Part shown: positions 26,881-35,401 of the stretch, piece after piece
Layout: the number at the start of each line of letters is the position of its first letter
Position numbering within the stretch: the first letter of the stretch is position 1
Assembly: GCA_001567255.1 (NCBI GenBank)
Contig: LNBW01000026.1
Coordinates: 1 to 51,412, forward strand
Direction: 5' to 3'
Source of the DNA: Bacteroidetes bacterium OLB9
GTDB lineage: Bacteria; Bacteroidota; Bacteroidia; Chitinophagales; Saprospiraceae
DNA length: 51,412 nucleotides
Program-made: the position numbers and the translations under genes
The notes under the pieces: generated by a model
What the model was told of the DNA's origin: nothing
The model's input: only the letters and a program-made list of their open reading frames with translations
Database searches by the model: none

Positions 26881-28614
26881 TTATTGAACTGAATTTTCCA
26901 TTTTTTCAGCCTTAGGAAATAGGATGTTGTTCTCTAGATGTACGTGGATATGCAGGTCATCTTCAAACTCATCTAGCATCTTGTACAGTAATTTATAGCT
27001 TGTACAAGCATCTGAGGGCAGTTCAAAATTATTACTGATTTCACGGATTTTATCGACATCATTGCCCACACTCTCATGCTCTTCTATTGTGCCTTCTATC
27101 ATCTGGCCAAAGGACTTATCCATTGTACTGATGAGTTTTGTACCGGTGTTGTGCGCTTTGACAATTTCCTTAATCATTGGGAATAAGACATTTTCTTCTT
27201 CCTCCATGTGCTCATACATTTCCTTGCTTACCTTTTGAACTAGAGCATTTATCTCATGGAGTTCCGGATGATTGCTTCCATGCACTTGAGTGACTTTTGC
27301 TGCATACCGTTCTATTTCAGGCATATATTTTTTTACATAGGTATGGTGCTTATTGACAATGAAGTCAGCCAGAAAATCAAGATTCCAGTCATTATAGTTG
27401 AGTGCATCTTTAGTGACGCTGTCATCGACTGGTTGTTGCAATGCAAATTCTACAGGTGCAGGATCGATGCCAAGCTCAGCACATGCTTGCCTTACTGTTT
27501 TCTTGCCTCCACAGCAGAAATCGATACCAAATTTCTTGAAGATATCAGCTTTTCGGATGTCTTTAGCCATGATTTCACCTATCGTTTCCTTAATTTCTGA
27601 ACCTTTGCGTGTCAGACGAATGTCCCACCATTCAGGACCTTCCTGGAGATATTCCCAAGTAAACACATCACCGCGTTCACTTTGAAGCTGATAATAAACC
27701 GGTTTTGGATCGTGGTCATTGTGAATAATCATGCTTTCGCCAGCCTTTAGACTGTCAAATGTCTTGAAAATGGTAGGATGTTTCAGACGTGGCTCAAGTG
27801 ATGGTACGTCAACTATTATTTCATTGGAACCAAATTGAGGTGCTTCAGTTGCTCCGACTGCATGATTTTGATCACGACTAGGTGTTGCAGATTCCGCTTT
27901 CCTTGTTACCCGAATATTCCACCAGTACGGGCCTTCTGTGAGGTATTCCCAAGTGAAAACATCACCGTGCTGATCCATGAGATGGTAATAGACCGGCTTA
28001 GGGTCGTGATCGTTTCTGATGATGAAGGATTCGCCAGGAGAGAGATTTTCAAAAGTACCGAATATGGTAGGATGTTTGAGTCTGGGCTCTAATTGAGGTA
28101 CAATAATGATTTGTTCACCAGCTTTCGAAATAGGTTTAACAGTGATGCGGATATTCCACCATTCAGGGCCTTCTTGCAGATATTCCCATTCAAAGGTATC
28201 TCCTCTTGTTTCACTAAGTTGATGGTAAAGTGGTTTTGGGTCATGATCATTGTGAATAATAAAGGATTCACCAGGAGATCGACTATCAAACACCTGAAAA
28301 ATAGCAGCATGTTTTGAAGGTGGTGCTATGGCAGGTACATTGAGTACAAAAGTCCCACCTTCTGATAGATGCTCCGGCACTGTTCTGGTCACGCGGATAT
28401 CCCACCACTCAGGCCCTTGTTGCAGATATTCCCAGCTAAAAACGTTACCACGCATATCAACCAGTTGGTAATAGACTGGTTTTGGATCGTGATTATTGTG
28501 GATGATGAGACTTTCTCCTTTCTTGAGTCCATCAAATGTTTTGAATATTGTGGCATGTCTTAATCTCGGTTCTAGTTCTTGAACGTTGATTATGGTTTCA
28601 TTGGCTACTGACAT
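26881..28614 (-). CDS. Four tandem DUF2249 domains fused to Ric/ScdA iron-sulfur repair di-iron protein
   Basis: A 577-residue cytosolic fusion. Four DUF2249 domains occupy about residues 7-77, 87-157, 168-238 and 266-336. Each carries GES(F/L/M)IIHN, an N(D/N)HDPKP(V/L)Y loop and a closing WEYL..GP.WW(D/N)IR. Residues 341-395 are the ScdA N-terminal domain, with FCCGGKKT (Cys367, Cys368). Residues ~409-575 are a haemerythrin-like bundle (NKHHTYV; YEHMEEEENVLFP; EEHESVGND; HIHVHLENNILFP) supplying the His/Glu ligands of a di-iron site. Ric (YtfE/ScdA/DnrN) proteins restore Fe-S clusters after NO or peroxide damage and are normally about 220-250 residues; the 336-residue repeat extension is what is unusual. 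The repeats are also alike at DNA level, pointing to internal duplication. Divergent from another DUF2249 gene. Confidence 0.88.
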   Translation of the reverse strand: MSVANETIINVQELEPRLRHATIFKTFDGLKKGESLIIHNNHDPKPVYYQLVDMRGNVFSWEYLQQGPEWWDIRVTRTVPEHLSEGGTFVLNVPAIAPPSKHAAIFQVFDSRSPGESFIIHNDHDPKPLYHQLSETRGDTFEWEYLQEGPEWWNIRITVKPISKAGEQIIIVPQLEPRLKHPTIFGTFENLSPGESFIIRNDHDPKPVYYHLMDQHGDVFTWEYLTEGPYWWNIRVTRKAESATPSRDQNHAVGATEAPQFGSNEIIVDVPSLEPRLKHPTIFKTFDSLKAGESMIIHNDHDPKPVYYQLQSERGDVFTWEYLQEGPEWWDIRLTRKGSEIKETIGEIMAKDIRKADIFKKFGIDFCCGGKKTVRQACAELGIDPAPVEFALQQPVDDSVTKDALNYNDWNLDFLADFIVNKHHTYVKKYMPEIERYAAKVTQVHGSNHPELHEINALVQKVSKEMYEHMEEEENVLFPMIKEIVKAHNTGTKLISTMDKSFGQMIEGTIEEHESVGNDVDKIREISNNFELPSDACTSYKLLYKMLDEFEDDLHIHVHLENNILFPKAEKMENSVQ

Positions 28615-28643
28615 ATTTTATTATTTAATGATGAATTTTAATG

Positions 28644-28651
28644 CAAAAATA
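28644..28651 (-). promoter_or_regulatory. -7 promoter element for the Ric fusion gene (TATTTTTG)
   Basis: TATTTTTG on the minus strand, 30 bp before the ATG at 28614, matches TAnnTTTG. It faces away from the box at 28696, so the two make a divergent promoter pair. Confidence 0.55.
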
Positions 28652-28678
28652 AAAAAAAAATATTAATAAACAGAATAG

Positions 28679-28694
28679 AAGTACTTAAATACTT
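28679..28694. promoter_or_regulatory. Palindrome between divergent promoters, candidate operator
   Basis: AAGTACTTAAATACTT is an inverted repeat with 14 of 16 positions symmetric (arms AAGTA / TACTT around TTAA). It ends one base before the plus-strand -7 box and lies upstream of the minus-strand one, a good position to control both. An Rrf2/NsrR-type regulator is encoded in the same island; the link is inference. Confidence 0.45.
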
Positions 28695-28695
28695 T

Positions 28696-28703
28696 TATAT
28701 TTG
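28696..28703 (+). promoter_or_regulatory. -7 promoter element (TATATTTG) for the three-DUF2249 gene
   Basis: TATATTTG matches TAnnTTTG, 76 bp before the ATG at 28779. The palindrome at 28679 would overlap the spacer of this promoter. Confidence 0.55.
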
Positions 28704-28778
28704 CAACGATTTATTGATTACTCAAAATTTTAAATCCTTTGGGCGGAAGAGTACCTTTGCCAAAAAATAATAATATTT

Positions 28779-29537
28779 ATGAAATACAATGGTATTAATG
28801 TAGATGAGGAGATTGATGTAAGAGAGATGATTCCACTAAAGCGCCATGAATTGCTTGGTGATTTATTTGGTGCGATTCCTGTAGGTATAAGTTTTGTATT
28901 CATCAATGATCACGATCCTGTGCCTCTATATTATGAACTAAAGTCAATATACGGTGATGTCATCGACTGGGCATATATACATCGCGGAGGACGAGAGTGG
29001 AAGGTCAAGGTAACACGGACTGACGATTCAAAGGCACGTGATATAGGTGATGCATCGGCAGTGATTGATCTTACCCAAACAGATCCAAAGAGCTGGAAGC
29101 AGGTTGTTTTTCATCGTTATGGAATGATGGAAGAAGGCACTTCATTACAGTTAGTATCTCGTGAAGATCCAGTAGAAATTAAAGAGATTTTTGCAGGCAA
29201 GTTTGCTGGAAAGCATCAATGGGAATACAGAAAAGAAGTACCTGGTCAGTATGTCATCCATATTGTGAAACAAAATAGGGCAGGATTAGATCACGATGGA
29301 TTTTCTGTTGTCAATGAATTTGATGTTCGTCCATATCCACCAGCTGAGCGGCATGAGATTTTTTATAAAGCATTTGATGAGTTACAGCCAGGTGAGGCTT
29401 TTGAGTTTATCAACGATCATGACCCGAGCCCATTGTACTATCAGATGAAGGCAGAAAGCAAGGAACCTTTTCAGTGGGATTATCTAGAAAAAGGACCAGA
29501 AGCCTGGAAGGTACGAGTGATAAAAGTAAAGCAATAG
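28779..29537 (+). CDS. Three tandem DUF2249 domains
   Basis: A 252-residue cytosolic protein made only of DUF2249-type modules. Domain 1 is about residues 10-80 (EIDVREMIPLKRHELL; FINDHDPVPLYYEL), domain 3 about 177-250 (EFDVRPYPPAERHEIF; FINDHDPSPLYYQM; WDYLEKGPEAWKVRV). The middle module, 93-165, keeps the fold pattern (VIDLTQTDP; QWEYRKEVPGQYVIHIV), but the HDP loop has become SREDPVEI, so it has probably lost the ligand-type residues. The gene diverges from the Ric fusion across 164 bp that carry both promoters and a palindrome. No enzymatic activity can be assigned; DUF2249 genes recur in NO and denitrification contexts. Confidence 0.82.
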   Translation: MKYNGINVDEEIDVREMIPLKRHELLGDLFGAIPVGISFVFINDHDPVPLYYELKSIYGDVIDWAYIHRGGREWKVKVTRTDDSKARDIGDASAVIDLTQTDPKSWKQVVFHRYGMMEEGTSLQLVSREDPVEIKEIFAGKFAGKHQWEYRKEVPGQYVIHIVKQNRAGLDHDGFSVVNEFDVRPYPPAERHEIFYKAFDELQPGEAFEFINDHDPSPLYYQMKAESKEPFQWDYLEKGPEAWKVRVIKVKQ

Positions 29538-29646
29538 TAGAGGATCATTTCTTTGTGAATAAAAATTTTGTTTTGATTGGTTTTATTTGGATCTGTTTGA
29601 AAAGTCAAACCATCGCTGGATGAAATGATGATGTAAAACAGACCAT

Positions 29647-29672
29647 TTTTACAGAGGTGGTATTCTGTAAAA
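29647..29672. repeat. Inverted repeat TTTTACAGA / TCTGTAAAA
   Basis: Perfect 9-bp arms around an 8-nt loop, immediately before the terminator-like hairpin at 29679. Possibly part of a double terminator. Confidence 0.5.
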
Positions 29673-29678
29673 GAAGAG

Positions 29679-29711
29679 AAGGGTGCAGGGCTGATTACTG
29701 TGCCCTTTTTT
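29679..29711 (+). terminator. Intrinsic terminator downstream of the three-DUF2249 gene
   Basis: AAGGGTGCAG / CTGTGCCCTT pairs with one G-T wobble and is followed by a run of seven T, about 140 bp after the stop codon at 29537. Confidence 0.7.
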
Positions 29712-29917
29712 ATTTGTAAACAAATGTTGTCCAACACATGAGGTACGCACGCTGAGCATAGCGTGATGTTAGGTTGAATGTATCGTATTTGAAATGAATA
29801 GGATCAACTTGATTTTGAACTTTTAAAAAATAAAAAATATGAATTTAGCGGTCTAACAGAAATAAAATTTAAACTTTTCTATAATTATGGGCGTTGACCA
29901 GTATAATAATTTGTTAT

Positions 29918-31096
29918 ATGCCAGAACAGGAACGGCTTTGGACACGTAGTTTTCTCAATGCATGTGCAGCTAACTTTTTAAGTGCCTGTGCTTTTTTTCT
30001 ATTGATGCCAACGATTCCTATCTATCTTTCAGAGCAACTACAAGTGCAACATTCTAATATAGGAATCGTCTTGTCTTCCTATGCAATCGCTTTGTTGCTT
30101 ATTAGACCATTCAGTGGATACTGGGTAGATATTTATGCGCGAAAGTCCCTATATCTCCTTGGACTCTCATTATTTGTTTCATTATTTATAGGTTATTATT
30201 TCGCGGTTACGGTCATGTATTTTATTATCCTTCGGTTTGTGCATGGCCTATTCTGGGGCATTTCTACAGTATCTGCCAATACCATCGCTATTGATATTAT
30301 TCCGGCTTCAAGAAGGGCCGAAGGCATTGGTTATTTTGGTGTGACCATGAATGTTGCTATGGCGATTGCGCCATTTATAGCCGTAGATATCTATGATGAA
30401 TATGGTTTCTCAGTGTTGATATCCTCTGCTTTAGTGATGGGCGTTCTAGCCGTCATTACTGCATCCTTCATCCGATGTCCACATAGGAAAAAGTTAGATG
30501 AGATTCCACCTATTTCTTTCGACCGATTTATATTGATAAAAGGCATTCCCATCATGATTAATCAGTTGTTTTTAGCTTTTGGATGGGGTACTTTGGTGGC
30601 ATATGCTGTACTCTACGGCAAGGAAATCAACATCCAGAATGCTGGTATATTTTTTCTATTTCTGGCTTCGGGGATTGTTTTTTCGAGGGTCAATTCGGGG
30701 CGATATGTGGACAGAGGTCATCTTCATATCGTGATGATGATAGCAATGTGTGCCATTATCGTAGGCTTTGTTAGCTTTGCTATATTCCACAATATCATTA
30801 TGTATAGTGCTTCAGCATTTATTCTGGGTATTGGATATGGTACTTTATTTCCTGCTTTACAGACCATTTACATTAATATGGCGCCATCGTCTAAGCGAGG
30901 TACTGCTAATTCTACTTACCTTACTGGATTTGACCTAGGCATAGGATCCGGAATGCTATTGGGCGCCATTTTTGCTGAGAAATATGGTTTTGCCTCTATG
31001 TACCTTATCACTGCAGGATTGTGTTTTGTAGCTCTTGTCATGTACTGGTTAAATTCCCGTAAGGTGTATGAAAAAAATAAATTGATATTTGAATAA
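29918..31096 (+). CDS. Major facilitator superfamily transporter
   Basis: A 392-residue inner-membrane protein with about twelve hydrophobic segments in two halves. Motif A-like sequence (SGYWVDIYARKSLYLLG) lies between helices 2 and 3, and the repeat-half equivalent (SGRYVDRGHLH) in the second half. The RFVHGLFWGISTVSANTIAI segment is typical of drug/sugar efflux-type MFS. I use the ATG at 29918 (MPEQERLW); a TTG eight codons upstream is also open. The substrate cannot be read from sequence; efflux of small organic compounds is a common role. It follows the Fe-S-repair island but is separated by 380 bp with terminators, so a functional link is not implied. Confidence 0.82.
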   Translation: MPEQERLWTRSFLNACAANFLSACAFFLLMPTIPIYLSEQLQVQHSNIGIVLSSYAIALLLIRPFSGYWVDIYARKSLYLLGLSLFVSLFIGYYFAVTVMYFIILRFVHGLFWGISTVSANTIAIDIIPASRRAEGIGYFGVTMNVAMAIAPFIAVDIYDEYGFSVLISSALVMGVLAVITASFIRCPHRKKLDEIPPISFDRFILIKGIPIMINQLFLAFGWGTLVAYAVLYGKEINIQNAGIFFLFLASGIVFSRVNSGRYVDRGHLHIVMMIAMCAIIVGFVSFAIFHNIIMYSASAFILGIGYGTLFPALQTIYINMAPSSKRGTANSTYLTGFDLGIGSGMLLGAIFAEKYGFASMYLITAGLCFVALVMYWLNSRKVYEKNKLIFE

Positions 31097-31213
31097 CCAA
31101 ATTATACACTGCGCCACAAAGGTTTATCTATCTTTTTAGCTAAAGGGATTCTACTAAATCTCAAGTAAAAATTTCATTGGAATAATCGATAAACAAAGTT
31201 GCTGAAATAATGT

Positions 31214-31221
31214 TATCTTTG
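31214..31221 (+). promoter_or_regulatory. -7 promoter element (TATCTTTG) for acnA with a long leader
   Basis: TATCTTTG fully matches TAnnTTTG. It lies 130 bp before the aconitase ATG, so the leader would be about 115-120 nt and contains a GGACAG/CTGTCC foldback (31282-31309). Confidence 0.6.
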
Positions 31222-31343
31222 CAAACGGAAAATGGGATTCGTATCGCAATCTGATAGATGCATGCGTGGTCTCCATCGCAGGACAGAAAAACATTGATTT
31301 GACTGTCCGTCTCTAAGTAATAAAACATTAATAAAATTATCGT

Positions 31344-34118
31344 ATGAGTTATTCAAATCCAAAGGCAGTGAAGGAAATGACCGTTGAAGGTAAGTCATAT
31401 AAATATTCCTCGCTGAAAGATTTAGAGGTAAATATTGAGCACTTACCATTCAGTATTAGAATTTTGCTGGAAAATGTGCTTAGAAACTATGATGGCTTCA
31501 GTATTACTGACGAACATGTCAAGACTTTATTGCACTGGACACCTGAAGCTATTGACAAAGACATTCCGTTTAAACCTGGACGTATTTTGATGCAGGATTT
31601 TACCGGTGTACCGGCCGTAGTAGATATGGCATCATTACGCTCTGAATTTATCAGACATGGTAAGGATGGTCAAAAAATTAATCCTGCAATTCCGGTTGAC
31701 CTTGTAATCGACCATTCTGTACAGGTTGATTATTATGGTACGGACTATTCTTATGATAAGAATGTCGAACTGGAATTTGACAGAAATAAAGAAAGATATG
31801 AACTATTAAAATGGGCTCAAAGAGGGTTGAATAACTTTACAGTTGTACCTCCTGGTATGGGTATCTGCCATCAGGTTAACTTAGAATACTTGTCAAAAGG
31901 CGTTACTGTAAGAGATGGATGGTTATTTCCTGACACCCTTGTAGGAACGGACTCACATACACCGATGGTAAATGGTATAGGTGTGATAGCATGGGGTGTT
32001 GGAGGTATTGAAGCAGAAGCAGCTATGCTGGGTCAACCTATATTTTTCACATGTCCAGAAGTAGTAGGTTTGAAACTTACTGGCAAGATTCCAGATCAGT
32101 GTACTGCTACTGACCTTGTACTTTCAATTACGAAGTTATTAAGAGATACTAAGGTGGTGGGTAAGTTTGTGGAAGTCTTTGGTGAAGGTCTGGACCATCT
32201 AACTGTAACTGACCGAGCTACCATTTCCAATATGAGCCCAGAATTTGGATGTACGGTGACCTACTTCCCGATAGATAACAGAACACTCGAATATATGCAC
32301 TCTACGAATAGGTCTGCAGAGCAGATTAAGATTGTAGAGCAATATTGTAAAGAGAACTTATTATGGAGGACTGGAAATGAGAAAATCCAGTATTCTACTA
32401 TTGTAGAACTCGACCTTTCTACACTTGAGCCTACAGTGTCAGGACCTAAGCGCCCTCAAGACAAGATTTTTGTAAAAGATCTGGGTAGCAAGTTCTGTGA
32501 AATATTGAAAAATGAATTCAACCGTGATTATCAGCCTAAGAATGAAAGAGCTGAATATGCAATGTTGATAGAAGGAGGCTCAGGTACTGAGTTTACCTTT
32601 GGCAAGGTGCCCATGAGTGGTACAGCTATCAGTGAAGTTGTTGCTGACAATGAGCATCGTTCGGTTAGAATCAAATCAAAAAATAAAGAGTTTGTACTGA
32701 GTGATGGGAGTATCGTTATAGCAGCTATTACAAGTTGTACAAATACTTCCAACCCTGCAGTAATGGTTGGTGCTGGACTCCTAGCTAGAAATGCGGTAGA
32801 AAAAGGACTCCGTACCAAGACTTGGGTGAAAACTTCACTTGCTCCAGGTTCAAAAGTAGTCACTAAGTATCTCGAAAGATCAGGACTAAATGTAGATCTT
32901 GAAGCATTGAGATTCCATACAGTAGGTTATGGTTGTACTTCATGTATAGGAAACTCAGGGCCGCTGCCACCAGCCATCGCAAAAGCAGTAGATGATGGTG
33001 AGCTTGTCGTAGCTTCAGTTCTTTCTGGAAATCGAAACTTTGAAGCGCGAGTTCATCCTCAAGTTAAGATGAATTTCCTCATGTCTCCTATGCTGGTAGT
33101 CGCTTATGCACTAACCGGACGAGTAGATGTGGACTTAATTAATGACCCTATTGATTACGATCCAAATGGTGAGCCAGTGTATCTGAGAGATATATGGCCA
33201 TCACGTGATGAAATTCAGAAAACCATCAATGAGTGTATGAAGCAGGATGACTTTCAGGAAGTATATGATGTAATTTTTGATGGCTCTACAGACTGGCAAA
33301 ACCTAGAGGTAAATCTAGATCAAAATTTTGAATGGAGCCAAAAATCTACCTATATTAAAGAAGCACCTTTCTTTGAAAACCTAACCGAAACTCCTGATGC
33401 GGTGAAAGACATCAAGGATGCTAAGGTCTTACTTTATTTAGGAGATTCCGTTACTACTGACCATATCTCTCCAGCTGGAGCCTTTAAACCAGATTCTGCA
33501 GCAGGCGCTTATCTGATCAATCATGGTATTCCTCGTGAAGAATTTAACTCTTATGGTTCCAGAAGGGGTAACCATGAGGTGATGATGAGAGGTACTTTCG
33601 CCAACGTCAGAATTAAAAATAAAATTGCAGATAAAGAAGGAGGATATAGTCGGTATATGCCTACAGGCGAAGTATCTACAGTGTACGATGTAGCCATGAA
33701 ATATAAGGCAGATAATACACCTCTAATTGTTCTCGCCGGTAAAGAATATGGCTCCGGTTCATCCAGAGACTGGGCTGCTAAAGGCACTTATTTGTTAGGT
33801 GTTCAAGCAGTAATTGCTGAAAGTTTCGAGCGAATACACAGAAGTAATTTGGTCGGTATGGGTGTAGCGCCACTAATATTTACAGATGGTCAAAATGCGG
33901 GCTCTCTTGGTCTAGATGGAACAGAAAGTTTTTCTATAACAGGACTGGCAGATGATCTTGTACCGCACAAGATTCTAAATGTGAAAGCAATCCATTCATC
34001 AGGTAAAGAAACCAACTTTAAGGTGGAAGCCAGATTGGATTCTGCAATCGAAATTGAGTATTATAAGAATCAGGGGATTCTGCAATATGTACTCAGAGAG
34101 TACTTGAAAAATAATTGA
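31344..34118 (+). CDS. acnA: Aconitate hydratase AcnA
   Basis: A 924-residue cytosolic TCA-cycle enzyme interconverting citrate and isocitrate, of the AcnA/IRP1 type. The 4Fe-4S ligands lie in ITSCTNTSNPAVMVGAG and GYGCTSCIGNSGPLPP. Other conserved blocks are LVIDHSVQVDYYGT, VGTDSHTPMVNGIGV and GKEYGSGSSRDWAAKGTYLLG (swivel domain), and SFERIHRSNLVGMGV. Slightly longer than E. coli AcnA (891). AcnA-type aconitases are NO- and oxidation-sensitive and can bind RNA when the cluster is lost; here a long structured leader precedes the gene. A terminator follows at 34141. Confidence 0.96.
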   Translation: MSYSNPKAVKEMTVEGKSYKYSSLKDLEVNIEHLPFSIRILLENVLRNYDGFSITDEHVKTLLHWTPEAIDKDIPFKPGRILMQDFTGVPAVVDMASLRSEFIRHGKDGQKINPAIPVDLVIDHSVQVDYYGTDYSYDKNVELEFDRNKERYELLKWAQRGLNNFTVVPPGMGICHQVNLEYLSKGVTVRDGWLFPDTLVGTDSHTPMVNGIGVIAWGVGGIEAEAAMLGQPIFFTCPEVVGLKLTGKIPDQCTATDLVLSITKLLRDTKVVGKFVEVFGEGLDHLTVTDRATISNMSPEFGCTVTYFPIDNRTLEYMHSTNRSAEQIKIVEQYCKENLLWRTGNEKIQYSTIVELDLSTLEPTVSGPKRPQDKIFVKDLGSKFCEILKNEFNRDYQPKNERAEYAMLIEGGSGTEFTFGKVPMSGTAISEVVADNEHRSVRIKSKNKEFVLSDGSIVIAAITSCTNTSNPAVMVGAGLLARNAVEKGLRTKTWVKTSLAPGSKVVTKYLERSGLNVDLEALRFHTVGYGCTSCIGNSGPLPPAIAKAVDDGELVVASVLSGNRNFEARVHPQVKMNFLMSPMLVVAYALTGRVDVDLINDPIDYDPNGEPVYLRDIWPSRDEIQKTINECMKQDDFQEVYDVIFDGSTDWQNLEVNLDQNFEWSQKSTYIKEAPFFENLTETPDAVKDIKDAKVLLYLGDSVTTDHISPAGAFKPDSAAGAYLINHGIPREEFNSYGSRRGNHEVMMRGTFANVRIKNKIADKEGGYSRYMPTGEVSTVYDVAMKYKADNTPLIVLAGKEYGSGSSRDWAAKGTYLLGVQAVIAESFERIHRSNLVGMGVAPLIFTDGQNAGSLGLDGTESFSITGLADDLVPHKILNVKAIHSSGKETNFKVEARLDSAIEIEYYKNQGILQYVLREYLKNN

Positions 34119-34140
34119 TTTATTATCATGATTAAAATAA

Positions 34141-34170
34141 AAAAGCTCTCTTTTCAGAGGGCTTTTTTTT
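34141..34170 (+). terminator. Intrinsic terminator after acnA
   Basis: AAAGCTCTC pairs with GAGGGCTTT (one wobble) around a short loop, and an eight-T run follows, 23 bp past the acnA stop. Confidence 0.85.
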
Positions 34171-34253
34171 ATCAATTCATTTCATGATGACACTTTGTGC
34201 AAATGACATTAAGAACTCGTGACTCAATTATGATCATCAAAATACTATTTTAA

Positions 34254-35315
34254 TTGAACGATATTATTATTACCATTACAAGGATTTTATTTGAAAAAAA
34301 CATCCCTTTTGTTGTTTATAGGTTTCCCTATGAGCAACGCTACCATCTGGCTATTGGCCAAGAGCAGTTGTCTCATAATCCGGATAAGTTCTTTTGGATG
34401 GCTCCATTTTGTGCACTTTCTGAAGCAAAAGATGTTTATTGGGGTATAGTTCGAGATGAAGATATCAATCCGAAGCTCATAGATTACATAAAGTCTCTGT
34501 CACCACAGCCGGAAGTCTATGCTTTGGCATTACCTCAGGAAACAACACGTGAGCAGTATTTTGATAGGATTGAAGCCTATCTTACAGAAATCCGCAGTGG
34601 AAAGTTGGATAAGGCAATTCTTTCTAGGGTGGTTTATGAGGATAGATTACCAGAATTTGATCCTGTGGATACATTTACGACCTTGACAGAAGACTATCCT
34701 AATACATTTGTGCATCTTTCCTTGCACCCGGATTCCGGTATTTGGATGGGAGCTACACCTGAGCTTTTGCTGGAAAAGCAAGATGAAGCAATATCTATAA
34801 TGGCCCTGGCGGGAACACAGGCTAGGCAAGATGGCTCTGAATATTCTTGGAGAGCAAAGGAAATGGAAGAGCATCTGATGGTAGGCCAACATATTGAAGA
34901 AGTATTTTCAGAGTTTGATTGTGTAATGGAAGAAAAAATAGGACCACATACGCTAGTAGCTGGTAGGGTAGCACATCTGGCAACTGATTACAGATTTAAA
35001 GAGCAGGGTACACTACATTTGAAGGAATTTCTAAAAGTACTACATCCTACACCTGCTGTAGGTGGATTGCCGGCAGATAAGGGTATCGGCTGCATCCTTG
35101 AGCATGAAGGGTATGATCGAAAATATTACTGTGGATTTGTCGGCGAGACAGATTTTGTATCAATGGCAAACTTGTACATCAACCTGCGGAATGTGCAAAT
35201 AGGTCAAGATAAAATCGCGATTTTTGTAGGTGGTGGTATCACATCGAGTTCAAACCCTGATGAAGAATGGAATGAAACCATTATGAAGAGTAAGACGATG
35301 ATAGAAAAGTTATAA
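34254..35315 (+). CDS. menF: Isochorismate synthase (MenF-like)
   Basis: A 353-residue chorismate-utilising enzyme that converts chorismate to isochorismate, the entry to menaquinone or siderophore synthesis. Motifs: SGKLDKAILSRVVYED, IWMGATPELLLEK, IMALAGTQARQDG, ATDYRFKEQGTLH (wait-loop region), HPTPAVGGLPAD and the C-terminal GGGITSSSNPDEEWNET. Menaquinone is the expected quinone in Bacteroidota, so a Men role is more likely than a siderophore one. The start is a TTG at 34254: the codon directly upstream is an in-frame TAA, which closes a seven-codon minicistron beginning with ATG at 34230. No other men genes are in the window. Confidence 0.88.
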   Translation: MNDIIITITRILFEKNIPFVVYRFPYEQRYHLAIGQEQLSHNPDKFFWMAPFCALSEAKDVYWGIVRDEDINPKLIDYIKSLSPQPEVYALALPQETTREQYFDRIEAYLTEIRSGKLDKAILSRVVYEDRLPEFDPVDTFTTLTEDYPNTFVHLSLHPDSGIWMGATPELLLEKQDEAISIMALAGTQARQDGSEYSWRAKEMEEHLMVGQHIEEVFSEFDCVMEEKIGPHTLVAGRVAHLATDYRFKEQGTLHLKEFLKVLHPTPAVGGLPADKGIGCILEHEGYDRKYYCGFVGETDFVSMANLYINLRNVQIGQDKIAIFVGGGITSSSNPDEEWNETIMKSKTMIEKL

Positions 35316-35345
35316 GTATGACTTTCAATAGAGTACACCAATGTA

Positions 35346-35380
35346 AAAAGGATGCTTGTCCCATTGACAGGCATCCTTTT
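35346..35380. terminator. Bidirectional intrinsic terminator
   Basis: AAAAGGATGCTTGTC pairs with GACAGGCATCCTTTT (15 bp, one G-T) around a 5-nt loop. A and T runs on both sides let it serve both the isochorismate synthase (plus) and the dihaem cytochrome (minus). Confidence 0.88.
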
Positions 35381-35401
35381 CATTCAATGTATAAAGACAT
35401 T

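Larger units (their letters stand above)
29538..29917. other. Intergenic region with hairpins
   Basis: 380 bp between the three-DUF2249 gene and the MFS transporter. It holds two hairpins (29647-29672 and 29679-29711) listed separately and otherwise AT-rich sequence; no gene seen. Confidence 0.5.

Noticed and set aside
27256..28317. Several short plus-strand open frames opposite the DUF2249-Ric gene
   Set aside because: They are antisense shadows of the repeated domains and repeat with the same period.
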